Shown: positions 27,701 through 35,042 of the stretch, piece by piece
Layout of the letters: each line of letters opens with the position of its first letter
Numbering within the stretch: position 1 is the first letter of the stretch
Source: Actinomycetota bacterium
Lineage (GTDB): Bacteria; Actinomycetota; Acidimicrobiia; Acidimicrobiales; Ilumatobacteraceae
Direction of reading: 5' to 3'
NCBI GenBank assembly: GCA_007279905.1
Contig: QYPH01000015.1
Span: forward strand, 1-43,329
DNA: 43,329 nt
Position numbers and translations under genes: made by a program
The notes under the pieces: model-generated
Databases searched by the model: none
Told to the model about the DNA's origin: nothing
Seen by the model: only the letters and a program-made list of their open reading frames with translations

Positions 27701-27934
27701 CTGGCGAATGACGGATGAGGGTAAATAATGACGAATACGGTCGCTCGTTCCTTCGCTTCCTGATTGCACAAAAAACAGTGTTTGCAGATTTGTATAGTCC
27801 TGATTGGCAAGCGCTTCAAGTACCTCGTCGAGCCAAGGGCACGGTTGGTAAACCACTATCGACACCACGACGGGTGGAGCCTCAATTGCTGGTGTGCGAG
27901 CACCCACATCTGCATAACCGGCCGGATTTGTCAC
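24737..27934 (-). CDS. GT2 glycosyltransferase fused to a large membrane domain
   Basis: About 1065 residues. The N-terminal family 2 glycosyltransferase domain shows the metal-binding HDD near residues 107-109 (FMHDD) and the acceptor-side GEDLDFCWR near 207-215. From about residue 375 there are some twelve membrane spans, then an external C-terminal domain and a last span near 1010-1030. It would transfer an activated sugar to a lipid-linked or wall acceptor; the sugar is unknown. GTG 27934 is chosen because TAAACT ends nine bases upstream; a GTG at 27943 directly abuts that hexamer. It is the first gene of a three-gene coupled operon with DUF5719 and the thioredoxin-like protein. Confidence 0.88.
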   Translation of the reverse strand: MTNPAGYADVGARTPAIEAPPVVVSIVVYQPCPWLDEVLEALANQDYTNLQTLFFVQSGSEGTSDRIRHYLPSSVIRQVEGNPGFGPLMNEVGRLVEGDGGFFCFMHDDVALDTNAISCMIDEMFRSNAAVVGPKMVMWDDVTVLQSVGLGADRIGDINPLVKSGEKDQQQHDAVRDVFLLPSACLLVRADLFREIGGFSPDIALFGEDLDFCWRAHLSGARVLVVPTARARHRAEMNASRSIATMSALEARHRVRTVATLSGRVQLPVVMMQLLIMAIARVFIGVFNGTFREAQSSLRASVAVILDVGYIVRRRAEVRPYRRIPAAEIHDLQSRGSARLWAFIRKRQTRVQELSGLSAQDLADPKSRTVGIIALVVIGLIVIGSRGLIGNGVASVGQFLPLRSATESPSALFSSFVSGWWHGGFGQAGANPTGIALLAIAGAGVLGRIGALQTLGVVGAIVVGSFGMWQVTSGFFGSRARIVGFLIYAAVPIPYVAVAQGRFEVLVCFAALPWMLRLLVRVGQRPVGIQKTQLLATTILFGAVVMAFAPVFAIVALWAGGAWMIADLVLRVRLRAVIAVAQLLVVMSIGAVALNFPWSGGFFATDWWQQIIGVQSTSNGHIGIATLARMDGGVVAISVLVLGFYVPVIVGLLIVRGDKLVWAARSATLVVTTCIAIALIDAGYVHLGVPEYGVMFVVVACGLSLASTTMASFVFDDQSENAFRWGKALAGIAGVCLAIACLPVLAQTANGRWGQPKVSLAQLVAQLPTDPESGDYNVVYVGRSEVLGLPAMRLNDTTAFAIAQDGELTMRDHWLAPSNALTDAAGQALNAAISRQTVRTGRLLSSLGVRYIVVPIIDGAASTNKKPLEAPTGLLDGLSLQLDFRRVYTASDLVIFENMAYIPSLTKLDEASAVLSQQGGTNALLSSQLRVEQVIPRVGDIGSLPTSLESGTVHVAVPFSDDLVLHVNDSDVIPRVAFGGTTAFDSPAAGVATLGFRTPWSHLALLLMQLILWSIVIIATFNVKRLKSRIGVRRIQPIVLGESNDVVLKFSNTTVHTDEEGNGLS

Positions 27935-27943
27935 GATCGTCAC

Positions 27944-27949
27944 AGTTTA
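27944..27949 (-). promoter_or_regulatory. Putative -10 box (TAAACT) of the GT2-DUF5719-thioredoxin operon
   Basis: TAAACT on the minus strand is nine bases before GTG 27934 and touches the alternative GTG at 27943. If it is the -10 box, only the inner GTG can be used. Confidence 0.35.
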
Positions 27950-28037
27950 GTTGCGCCCAGCCGTGCGACTTCTGCCCACGCAGGTGATCCCTGTATCACT
28001 ATGAGCGCTTGCTTTTACGGGCACCCATAGATACCGT

Positions 28038-28055
28038 TTCACTCTCCACAGTGAA
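28038..28055 (+). promoter_or_regulatory. Inverted repeat in the leader of the 84-residue protein gene
   Basis: TTCACT (28038-28043) and AGTGAA (28050-28055) are perfect inverse complements around CTCCAC. The repeat starts directly after a possible -10, TACCGT (28032-28037), and ends just before AGGG (28057-28060), which lies ten bases ahead of GTG 28071. It could be an operator or a leader hairpin limiting access to the ribosome site. There is no T-tract, so a terminator is unlikely. Confidence 0.35.
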
Positions 28056-28070
28056 CAGGGTTGACCTTTC

Positions 28071-28325
28071 GTGACTACAGCAAATTCTGAAGTTGATCGC
28101 TTGAAGCAGATAGCTACAGACGTGGCGTACACATCTGTTGGTATTGGAATACTTGCATTCCAAAAAACGCAGGTGCGGCGTCGCGAATTGATGGAAGAGA
28201 TTCAACACGAGTTTCCCCATGCCACTGCATTTGTTGCCAAACAAGTAGATACCACCGTCAGCAGTGTCGCGATGTTGTTGACATCGCTCATCAACTCTCG
28301 CACTGACTCGCACACCACCAAGTAA
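28071..28325 (+). CDS. Small conserved-looking protein of unknown function (84 residues)
   Basis: GTG start at 28071 with AGGG ten bases upstream. The protein opens with a charged helix (SEVDRLKQIATDVAYTSVG), then a hydrophobic stretch VGIGILAF and a basic patch QVRRRELMEEI. A second amphipathic half follows with VAMLLTSLI. The pattern resembles short actinobacterial proteins with a GxGxLAFQ...QVRRREL core, whose function I do not know. Peripheral membrane binding or oligomerisation is plausible. The stop TAA at 28323-28325 also begins the likely -10 of the flippase gene. In many actinobacteria a WhiB gene lies in this neighbourhood; this is not a WhiB, having no cysteine cluster. Confidence 0.7.
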   Translation: MTTANSEVDRLKQIATDVAYTSVGIGILAFQKTQVRRRELMEEIQHEFPHATAFVAKQVDTTVSSVAMLLTSLINSRTDSHTTK

Positions 28326-28328
28326 CAT
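28323..28328 (+). promoter_or_regulatory. Putative -10 box (TAACAT) of the flippase gene, built on the upstream stop codon
   Basis: TAACAT begins with the TAA stop of the 84-residue protein gene and ends eight bases before the TTG at 28337. It supports that rare start codon. Confidence 0.4.
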
Positions 28329-28336
28329 CGGGTTGC

Positions 28337-29629
28337 TTGTCTCAATCTGACTCAATCTCCCCGACATCTACACAGTCGACAAGTAGCAGTCGCTTACCCC
28401 TACCCGAAGGAACCCTCACGGTTGGCGTCGGTTTGTTCATCGCCGGTATTTCAGCATTCATATTTTTCAAAATTGGCCAGCAGGCACTTGGCCAAGACGG
28501 ATTCAAACCAATTGTGGCCATGTGGTTCATTGCGTTTTCGCTCGCACCCGGTTTTTTTCTTCCTATCGAGCAAGAAGTAGGCAGAGCTCTTTCTCACCGT
28601 CGAGCCCTGCATCAAGGCGGTCGACCAGTCGTCCGCCGCATGATGCCACTCGCAATTGGGATGCTCGTTATGTTGGCTGCTGTTATCGCAGCAACCTCGC
28701 CGTATTTAACAAAGCACTTGTTTGATGGATACGGAATTGTCGTGGTGTGTCTCATTCTCACACTCGTGTCGTACGCACCAATGCATTTGGCGCGCGGTAT
28801 CTGCTCTGGCTCACAACGTTTCGGCGCCTACGGAATCATCATCGGTGCCGACGGAGCCGCGCGCGTCATCGGTGTTGCAGTGTTGTGGGCACTCGGCATT
28901 CAAAGTGTCGGTGCTTTTGCATTGATGATTGCACTTTCCCCACTCGTTGGAGTCATAGGAGTCGGCCTAGCCGGCAAATTGCACACCGATGAAGGACCAC
29001 CCGCACCATGGCCGGAAGTAACACCAAATCTCGGCTGGCTCTTGATTGGTTCGCTGTTTGCAGCTGCGCTCGTGAATGCGGGGCCAATCACGGTCGACAT
29101 CTTGGGCACCAATGCCAAACCAGAATTGATTACGCAATTTGGTAATGCCGTTATTTTTGCGCGCATTCCTTTGTTCTTGTTTCAAGCAGTACAGGCCGCG
29201 CTCTTGCCGCGTCTTGCCCGACTTGCCGCACAGGGTCATCTGGACGAATTTCGTCAAGCATTACGCAAATTGTTGGTGCTTGTCGTTGGCGTAGGTGTTG
29301 TTGGAACCGCCGGAGCATTTGCAATTGGTCCTGCCGTACTCAAACTCGTGTACGAAGGCGGAATCGATCGTCGCACGCTCACATTGCTGGCACTTTCGAG
29401 CGCGCTCTACATGGTGGCCGTGGCGTTTGCCCAAGCAACAATTGCCTTACAAGGGCATGCAATTGCGGGTATTGGTTGGGCACTTGGCTTTGGAAGTTTT
29501 GTCGCCATTGCAGCGTGGTCCAGTAACGATCTCTATCTTCGAGTCGAACTCGCTCTCGTAGGCAGTTCGCTTGTGGCGCTTGTCAGTTTTATGGTTGCGT
29601 TGCGCAGCCGAATGCTCAAGCTTTCTTGA
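28337..29629 (+). CDS. Polysaccharide-type flippase of the MVF/Wzx superfamily
   Basis: A 430-residue protein with about twelve membrane spans and a polar N-terminal tail. The fold pattern fits the MATE/MVF/polysaccharide flippase superfamily, including the amphipathic loop [24 protein letters not shown] between the two halves. Such proteins move lipid-linked oligosaccharides or lipid II across the membrane. With Gmd and the glycosyltransferases nearby, a surface polysaccharide is the most likely cargo; a MurJ-like role is less likely but not excluded. The start codon appears to be TTG 28337. Its 3' end overlaps the convergent gmd gene by 14 bases. Confidence 0.82.
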   Translation: MSQSDSISPTSTQSTSSSRLPLPEGTLTVGVGLFIAGISAFIFFKIGQQALGQDGFKPIVAMWFIAFSLAPGFFLPIEQEVGRALSHRRALHQGGRPVVRRMMPLAIGMLVMLAAVIAATSPYLTKHLFDGYGIVVVCLILTLVSYAPMHLARGICSGSQRFGAYGIIIGADGAARVIGVAVLWALGIQSVGAFALMIALSPLVGVIGVGLAGKLHTDEGPPAPWPEVTPNLGWLLIGSLFAAALVNAGPITVDILGTNAKPELITQFGNAVIFARIPLFLFQAVQAALLPRLARLAAQGHLDEFRQALRKLLVLVVGVGVVGTAGAFAIGPAVLKLVYEGGIDRRTLTLLALSSALYMVAVAFAQATIALQGHAIAGIGWALGFGSFVAIAAWSSNDLYLRVELALVGSSLVALVSFMVALRSRMLKLS

Positions 29630-30605
29630 GGCGGTTCGTTTCGTAGGCGATGTCGTGTTGCACCATCATGTCGACGAGTTGATCAAAACCAACTTCGCGC
29701 TTCCAACCCAATTTTTTCTCGGCTTTTGACGGATCACCAATCAATAAATCGACTTCAGCTGGACGGAAATATTTTGGATCGTGCTTGACATATGGGCGCC
29801 AGTCACCAAGACCGGCCTTGTCAAACGCGAGAGTCAAGAAATCTTCAACGCTGTGTGTCTCTCTGGTTGCAATGACGTAGTCATCTGGTGCATCTTGTTG
29901 CAACATCATCCACATGGCCTTGACGTAGTCGCCGGCATATCCCCAGTCGCGCTTTGCATCAGTATTACCAAGCACGAGTTCTTTGTCGATGCCAAGTTTG
30001 ATGCGGGCAGCAGTGTTGGTGATCTTGCGAGTGACAAACTCGAGACCACGTCGCGGACCTTCGTGATTAAACAAGATTCCAGAGCATGCATACATGCCGT
30101 AACTCTCGCGATAATTGACAGTGATGTCGTGACCAAAAACTTTGGCAACACCATAAGGCGAGCGCGGATGAAATGGTGTGAGTTCGGTTTGAGGAGTTTG
30201 GCGTACTTTGCCAAACATCTCGGAGGACGAAGCCTGATAGAAACGAATCGGATTATTTTGAGCACCACCCACCATGCGCACTGCTTCGAGCGCCCGAAGC
30301 ACACCGAGCCCTGTCACGTTGGCAGTCAATTCGGCTTGGTTAAATGACATCGCCACAAACGAGATGGCTCCAAGGTTGTAAAACTCGTCAGGCTGCACAT
30401 ACTCAAGAGCAGTCACCAGGCTTGTGAGGTCGGTGAGATCTCCTGGCACAACTTCAACTTCAGGAAACTCGTCGCGCAACAGTTCGGCGCGGGGATTGTG
30501 CTGACCTTTCATCATTCCGTAGACCTTGTAACCCTTGGTCTGCAAGAACTCTGCGAGGTGACGTCCGTCTTGGCCGGTAATACCGGTGATAAAAGCTTTG
30601 CGCAT
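29616..30605 (-). CDS. gmd: GDP-mannose 4,6-dehydratase
   Basis: A 329-residue extended short-chain dehydrogenase. It has the NADP loop TGITGQDG near 6-13, the active-site SSSEMFG with the glutamate needed for water elimination, and the YGVAK tyrosine-lysine pair. [20 protein letters not shown] and the later [13 protein letters not shown] are typical Gmd segments. It converts GDP-mannose to GDP-4-keto-6-deoxymannose, the precursor of GDP-fucose, GDP-rhamnose or GDP-perosamine. The GDP-fucose synthase at 38532-39518 can complete the fucose branch. The ATG at 30605 matches the family start; a further ATG at 30641 would add 12 unmatched residues. It is divergent from cofD. Confidence 0.95.
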   Translation of the reverse strand: MRKAFITGITGQDGRHLAEFLQTKGYKVYGMMKGQHNPRAELLRDEFPEVEVVPGDLTDLTSLVTALEYVQPDEFYNLGAISFVAMSFNQAELTANVTGLGVLRALEAVRMVGGAQNNPIRFYQASSSEMFGKVRQTPQTELTPFHPRSPYGVAKVFGHDITVNYRESYGMYACSGILFNHEGPRRGLEFVTRKITNTAARIKLGIDKELVLGNTDAKRDWGYAGDYVKAMWMMLQQDAPDDYVIATRETHSVEDFLTLAFDKAGLGDWRPYVKHDPKYFRPAEVDLLIGDPSKAEKKLGWKREVGFDQLVDMMVQHDIAYETNRLKKA

Positions 30606-30613
30606 ACAGGGCA

Positions 30614-30619
30614 ATTCTA
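30614..30619 (-). promoter_or_regulatory. Putative -10 box (TAGAAT) of gmd, leaderless type
   Basis: TAGAAT on the minus strand ends eight bases before ATG 30605. No ribosome site is present. Confidence 0.45.
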
Positions 30620-30674
30620 GCAGTTGCCAATATCCAACCATGTAGCAACAGAGTCACGTAGCCACGAACCGATT

Positions 30675-30680
30675 TATAGT
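30675..30680 (+). promoter_or_regulatory. Putative -10 box (TATAGT) of cofD-cofE
   Basis: TATAGT is 13 bases before the GTG at 30694, which predicts a leader of about six bases. It is close to the TATAAT consensus. Confidence 0.4.
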
Positions 30681-30693
30681 TACGCTCAACGGG

Positions 30694-31662
30694 GTGATCT
30701 GTGTACTTGCAGGCGGTGTTGGAGCCGCTCGCTTTCTTCGTGGCCTCATCCAAGTCGTGCCCGCCGCCGATATCACAGCCATTGTCAACACTGGCGACGA
30801 CACCATTTTGCACGGACTCAATATTTCGCCCGATCTCGACACAGTTACATACACATTGGCAAACGCAATTGATCCGGTTCGCGGTTGGGGTCTCGAAAAC
30901 GAATCGTGGACCGCAATGGGTGCACTGGCACGATTTGTTGACGCGCGACCACAGGGTTCAAGCGCCGCACCCACATGGTTCAACTTGGGCGATAAAGATT
31001 TAGCAACACATTTCTATCGCACTGCCCGACTCTCAGAAGGCGCAACGCTCGCCCAGGTGACTACCGAGATCTGCAAGAGTTTTGGCGTTGACGTTCACCT
31101 TGTGCCGATGACCAATGATCGAGTTTCTACAGTCGTCACTCTCGCCCAAGATTGCGCTGCCGGATCGGCTGGCACCGAAATCACATTTCAGGAATACTTT
31201 GTCAAACATCAGCACTCGGTGGCCGTGCGCAACGTGCACTTTGCTGGCGCATCGACCGCATCTGCACTTGGTCTCGACGCACTGAGCAGTGCCCAAACAA
31301 TTGTGATTGCGCCGTCAAACCCACTCGTTTCAATTGCGCCATTGCGCGCCCTGCAAGGAGTCGATGCGGCACTCTCCAAACGTCGCGATTCGGTCGTTGC
31401 AATCTCTCCCATCATCGCTGGTGCTGCGCTCAAGGGCCCCGCCGATCGACTGATGACCGAACTCGGCCATGAATGTTCGGTTGTAGGAGTTGCAAAACTG
31501 TACGCACCTATTTGCGGAACACTTGTTATCGACTCGGCGGATGCGCATCTTGCACAACACGTTGAAGCCCAGGGCATGCGATGCGTCGTTGCCGACACTG
31601 TCATGAGCACGCCTGCTAAATCACAAAATTTGGCCCGAGTCACACTGGAGAATGCAACATGA
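30694..31662 (+). CDS. cofD: 2-phospho-L-lactate transferase (F420 biosynthesis)
   Basis: A 322-residue protein opening MICVLAGGVGAARFLRGL, with NTGDD at 32-36. Both are diagnostic of CofD/FbiA. The SPDLDTVTYTLAN and RGWGLENESW segments also match. It joins a phospholactyl- or phosphoenolpyruvyl-guanosine donor to the deazaflavin Fo, making (dehydro-)F420-0. The GTG at 30694 is the only reasonable start; upstream codons give no match. Its end overlaps cofE by four bases (ATGA). CofC/FbiD and the Fo synthase are not in the window. Confidence 0.95.
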   Translation: MICVLAGGVGAARFLRGLIQVVPAADITAIVNTGDDTILHGLNISPDLDTVTYTLANAIDPVRGWGLENESWTAMGALARFVDARPQGSSAAPTWFNLGDKDLATHFYRTARLSEGATLAQVTTEICKSFGVDVHLVPMTNDRVSTVVTLAQDCAAGSAGTEITFQEYFVKHQHSVAVRNVHFAGASTASALGLDALSSAQTIVIAPSNPLVSIAPLRALQGVDAALSKRRDSVVAISPIIAGAALKGPADRLMTELGHECSVVGVAKLYAPICGTLVIDSADAHLAQHVEAQGMRCVVADTVMSTPAKSQNLARVTLENAT

Positions 31663-32369
31663 AGATGACTGCTTGGAGCGTCGAAGGCATTGGCGAAATA
31701 GTTCCTGGAGATCAACTCGGAGACATCATTGTCGAATCCTGTCGCACCGAGCCCAACGGGCCGCTTCTCGATGGCGACGTGCTTATCGTTACGCAAAAAA
31801 TCGTCTCCAAGGCAGAGGGACGACTCGTTGCAATCGATCCAGACGACCCTGTCAGTCACAAACAACTTGTAGAGGACGAAGCGGTACGTATCGTGCGTCG
31901 TCGCGGAGATCTGATCATCACCGAAACAAAGCATGGCTTTATCTGTGCCAACAGTGGCATTGACTTGTCAAATGTTGAGCGAGGTTTTGCTGCACTCTTG
32001 CCGATTGATAGCGACCGATCTGCACGACGCATTCGAGACATCATCAAAGCCAAACTTGGAGTCACCGTTGGCATCATCGTGAGCGACACATTTGGGCGGC
32101 CGTGGCGCAATGGTCTCACCGATGTCGCCATTGGCGTTGCCGGAATTGCAGGCGTAGTTGACTTACGCGGAACTCCAGATGCACTCGGCCGCGTCATGCA
32201 TGTGACAGAGGTGTGTGTTGCAGACGAACTCGCAAGCACGGGTGAACTCGTGATGGGCAAGTCATCTGGCATTCCCGTCGCCATTATCCGTGGCGTCGAC
32301 CCAACCTGGCTGCGAGATTCTGCAATGAGCGAAATCGTTCGTCCAGCACAAGAAGATCTTTTTCGATAA
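31659..32369 (+). CDS. cofE: Coenzyme F420-0:L-glutamate ligase, single-domain
   Basis: A 236-residue protein matching CofE: LLDGDVLIVTQKIVSKAEGR, the EAVRIVRRRGDLIITETKHGF region and VSDTFGRPWRNGLTDVAIG. It adds glutamates to F420-0 using GTP. Mycobacterial FbiB carries an additional C-terminal nitroreductase-like domain that reduces dehydro-F420-0; this protein stops after the ligase domain. A separate reductase, or lactate-derived F420, would be needed. Translation is coupled to cofD by a four-base overlap. The 3' end stops seven bases from the convergent SDR gene. Confidence 0.93.
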   Translation: MKMTAWSVEGIGEIVPGDQLGDIIVESCRTEPNGPLLDGDVLIVTQKIVSKAEGRLVAIDPDDPVSHKQLVEDEAVRIVRRRGDLIITETKHGFICANSGIDLSNVERGFAALLPIDSDRSARRIRDIIKAKLGVTVGIIVSDTFGRPWRNGLTDVAIGVAGIAGVVDLRGTPDALGRVMHVTEVCVADELASTGELVMGKSSGIPVAIIRGVDPTWLRDSAMSEIVRPAQEDLFR

Positions 32370-32376
32370 CAAGAAC

Positions 32377-33315
32377 TTAATTTTTGTGCGTAAAACTTTC
32401 TTGAATCGTTTCTAATCCTTCACCAAGGGTTGTCCATGACGACCAACCCAACTGAATGCGTGTGCGCACTGTCGACACTGCGAACCTCTGCACATCGCCT
32501 GGCCGTGTAGGCAGTTTTTTGGCGCGCAACGTACTGCCTGCGCCCAACTGTTTCCACAGCTCTTCAATTGTCGTTTGCACGCCCGTTCCTGCATTGAGCA
32601 CGAGTCCGCCACCTTTGGCAATTGTGCGTGTCAGCACATCAACTGCATCGTCGATATACAAAAAATCTCGTGTCTGTTTGCCATTGCCATAGATCTCTGG
32701 GTCTTGATTGCGAATCACTCCAGACGCAAACGCCGCCACCACTCCATCTTCAGGACGCTGGCGCAACCCGTAGACGTTGGTCATTGCCAACACAGTGAAT
32801 TCAATGTCATGCATTTCTCGATACACGCCAAGCAAGTCGATCATTGTCTGCGCCATCACATGCGGCACTCCAATCGCATCGGCCTTGCGTCCCTCTTTGA
32901 CTGGTAGATATTTGGCGGGCACTTCGCCATACACAAGCACGGCAGGCAAACACACGACTACCTTGGTTACGCGATGACGTCGCGCTGCTTCGAGCACCGA
33001 AAGCAGCATCGGTGCAGCACGCAAAACCGAAGCAGACTCGGTTGCACTCGGAGGCAAGAGCGCCAAATGAAAAATCACATCGGGTTGACGCAACCCCACG
33101 AGTTCCCCAAATTCGACAGTCGAGATATCGAGATGATGAAATTTGAGGGCTCCACCCATCTGCCGAGCAACCGACAAGTTGGCAAGAGATCCCGTCGATA
33201 AATCGTCAACAACATCGACTGCATGCCCGTCTGCAAGCAGACGCTCAACAAGATGCGACCCAATAAACCCTGCACCACCACAGACGAATACTTTCGACTT
33301 TCGGGTGACAGCCAT
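32377..33315 (-). CDS. Extended SDR (NAD-dependent epimerase/dehydratase-like) lacking the Ser-Tyr-Lys triad
   Basis: A 312-residue extended SDR with an intact nucleotide loop GGAGFIGS (13-20), the DDLSTGSLANL acidic strand end, and the C-terminal NGKQTRDFLYIDDAV motif of sugar-nucleotide epimerases. The catalytic positions are changed. A125 stands where the serine should be (PAVLVYG instead of SSATVYG). H152 and Q156 replace the tyrosine and lysine of YxxxK (PHVMAQ). It should bind NAD and perhaps a nucleotide sugar, but classic SDR chemistry is unlikely. The ATG at 33315 fits the family; it overlaps no essential part of the ManC-like gene ending at 33324. Confidence 0.85.
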   Translation of the reverse strand: MAVTRKSKVFVCGGAGFIGSHLVERLLADGHAVDVVDDLSTGSLANLSVARQMGGALKFHHLDISTVEFGELVGLRQPDVIFHLALLPPSATESASVLRAAPMLLSVLEAARRHRVTKVVVCLPAVLVYGEVPAKYLPVKEGRKADAIGVPHVMAQTMIDLLGVYREMHDIEFTVLAMTNVYGLRQRPEDGVVAAFASGVIRNQDPEIYGNGKQTRDFLYIDDAVDVLTRTIAKGGGLVLNAGTGVQTTIEELWKQLGAGSTLRAKKLPTRPGDVQRFAVSTVRTRIQLGWSSWTTLGEGLETIQESFTHKN

Positions 33316-33323
33316 GGCTTTGC

Positions 33324-34337
33324 CTATCTCGGAACTTGTGCCGGATCTTGTGCGGGCACCTGAGCATTGCTGCACTCCGCATTTTCAGCCACAACACCAG
33401 TAGATCCGATAATCGAGTGAGTCACCTGAGAATTGGCGCCAACTGTTCCCATCACCAAAGAGTCAGTCACGACAGCGCCTCGACCTATGTGAGCACCCGG
33501 CAACACAACCGAGCGTTCAATGCGCGCGCCGTCGAGCACCACTGCGTTTTGGCCAATCACGCTGTTTACAATCGTTGCTGATGCACCAACAGTTGCCGTT
33601 GGGTGTATTGGTCGATCAGTTGATTGCAATGCCCGCTTCGACACATGAATATTTGCCGAAATATATGTGTCAGGGCGACCTGCATCAATCCAGTAATCAT
33701 CTGTCGACAATGCAAACAACGCTTTGTCGGCAACCATTTGGGGAAACACCACTCGCTCAATCGACAGTTTCTTGTCTCCCGGCATTCGCGCAAGCGCCGA
33801 TGCCTCAAACACATAGGTGCCGGCGCTCGCAAAATTGCTCGTCGTCATTCCTGGTTGTGGCTTTTCCAAAAAGCGCAGTACTCGCCCGTTTGCATCTGTT
33901 TCAACAATTCCGTATTGCGAAGGGTCATCAACTGGCGTGAGCGATATCGTCCCCTCTGCACCTTGACTGCGGTGAAATGAAATCAACGACGCAATGTCAA
34001 GATCGGTCAGCACGTCACCATTGGCAACAACAAACGTGTCGGTGATTCCTGCAGTGCGCGCTGCAAAACCAATTGCCCCTGCCGTATCGAGTGGCGAGTC
34101 TTCGACCGCATATGAAAGCTGCACCGATCCGCACATGTCATTTGGAAACGCAGACATAAACGGCTCAGGCTTAAACCCAAGCGCAAGCACTGCATGTGTC
34201 ACGCCGCCGTGTGCAAGCGAGTTCATCAGTCGCTCAAGCATTGACGTGTGCGCCACAGGCAACAATGGTTTTGGAATGCTGTATGTCAGCGGCCGGAGTC
34301 TTGTTCCAAAACCTCCGACAAGCACGACTGCGTGCAT
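33324..34337 (-). CDS. ManC-like sugar-1-phosphate nucleotidyltransferase (probable mannose-1-phosphate guanylyltransferase)
   Basis: A 337-residue protein. The nucleotidyltransferase domain opens with VVLVGGFGTRLRPLTYSIPKPLLPV and has the metal aspartate in VVANGDVLTDLD. The WIDAGRPDTYISAN segment closes the sugar site. A left-handed beta-helix of hexapeptide repeats follows, roughly 245-320. It is similar to the mycobacterial GDP-mannose enzyme encoded near fbiA-fbiB, which suits the gmd and fcl genes here, but a different nucleotide or hexose cannot be excluded. The last ~25 residues are a proline/alanine-rich tail (AQVPAQDPAQVPR). The ATG at 34337 lies nine bases after the preceding gene, with no strong ribosome site. 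Confidence 0.85.
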   Translation of the reverse strand: MHAVVLVGGFGTRLRPLTYSIPKPLLPVAHTSMLERLMNSLAHGGVTHAVLALGFKPEPFMSAFPNDMCGSVQLSYAVEDSPLDTAGAIGFAARTAGITDTFVVANGDVLTDLDIASLISFHRSQGAEGTISLTPVDDPSQYGIVETDANGRVLRFLEKPQPGMTTSNFASAGTYVFEASALARMPGDKKLSIERVVFPQMVADKALFALSTDDYWIDAGRPDTYISANIHVSKRALQSTDRPIHPTATVGASATIVNSVIGQNAVVLDGARIERSVVLPGAHIGRGAVVTDSLVMGTVGANSQVTHSIIGSTGVVAENAECSNAQVPAQDPAQVPR

Positions 34338-34346
34338 CGCTGCTAC

Positions 34347-35027
34347 CTACTTCTGTGTTTGAAAGGCAAGCGTCTCGAGTGCCGACGAGTCGGGCTGCGG
34401 AATCTCGACACCATCTGCGGTAAACGCAAGAGCAATGGCCATGCCATCATCCGTGAGTCGTACTCCATCAAAACTTGCAATCGAAATTTTACTGTCAGCG
34501 GTGTTGCGATAGTCGTCCCACACCAACACACGAAGAGTTGCGTCTTGTTCGACACCATTTGCATCTTTGCACTTTGTGTCGGCTTCGGTAATTGTCTCGC
34601 CGCCATTCACAGTTGCAGGAAATGTGATCGACTTGTCATCGACAGTGATGCCATAGAGACTAAAAAATGTTTTCAGTTTGGCAGTGCGCATACCAGCAAG
34701 AACTTGAGGCTTCCACGCAAAAATTCCGTCGGCTTTGATATACGCATCTGGCGATACTGCTGCAACATCGGTTGCTGCGCCAGCAAAACCAGTGAGATAG
34801 GCATTGCACTTGTACACACCGAAGCTCGAGAAATACTCTTGATTAGCCGTGGCGGTTGCGTCAACAGTTGTGCCGCCCTGGCGGGCATAGGTGATGAGGG
34901 CGATTCCAAGCACACAGACAACCAAAATGATGGTCGGAAACAATGAGCCGCCCTGAAAGCGGATTTTCTTCCCTTTGCCCTTTTCGGCGAGTCTTGCGAT
35001 TTTTTTCGCTGATGATGATCGAGCCAC
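34347..35027 (-). CDS. Membrane-anchored protein of unknown function
   Basis: A 226-residue protein with a strongly basic head (KKIARLAEKGKGKKIRFQ), one span near 29-49 and an exterior domain of about 175 residues. The exterior contains two cysteines, in VYKCNAYLTGF and DTKCKDANG, which might form a disulfide. It has a repeated pattern of short strands and a tail of negative charge, but I recognise no family. The basic head suggests inside-positive orientation. The GTG at 35027 is preferred to a TTG at 35036 because TAACCT ends nine bases before it. It lies between the ManC-like gene and the first GT4, on the same strand. Confidence 0.72.
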   Translation of the reverse strand: MARSSSAKKIARLAEKGKGKKIRFQGGSLFPTIILVVCVLGIALITYARQGGTTVDATATANQEYFSSFGVYKCNAYLTGFAGAATDVAAVSPDAYIKADGIFAWKPQVLAGMRTAKLKTFFSLYGITVDDKSITFPATVNGGETITEADTKCKDANGVEQDATLRVLVWDDYRNTADSKISIASFDGVRLTDDGMAIALAFTADGVEIPQPDSSALETLAFQTQK

Positions 35028-35036
35028 GAAGACCAA

Positions 35037-35042
35037 AGGTTA
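35037..35042 (-). promoter_or_regulatory. Putative -10 box (TAACCT) built on the GT4 stop codon
   Basis: TAACCT on the minus strand starts with the TAA stop of the upstream glycosyltransferase and ends nine bases before GTG 35027. There is no ribosome site. Confidence 0.35.

Noticed and set aside
27999-28367. A 122-codon minus-strand frame opposite the 84-residue gene
   Set aside because: Cysteine-rich and without family features; the plus-strand frame has the better start, composition and context.
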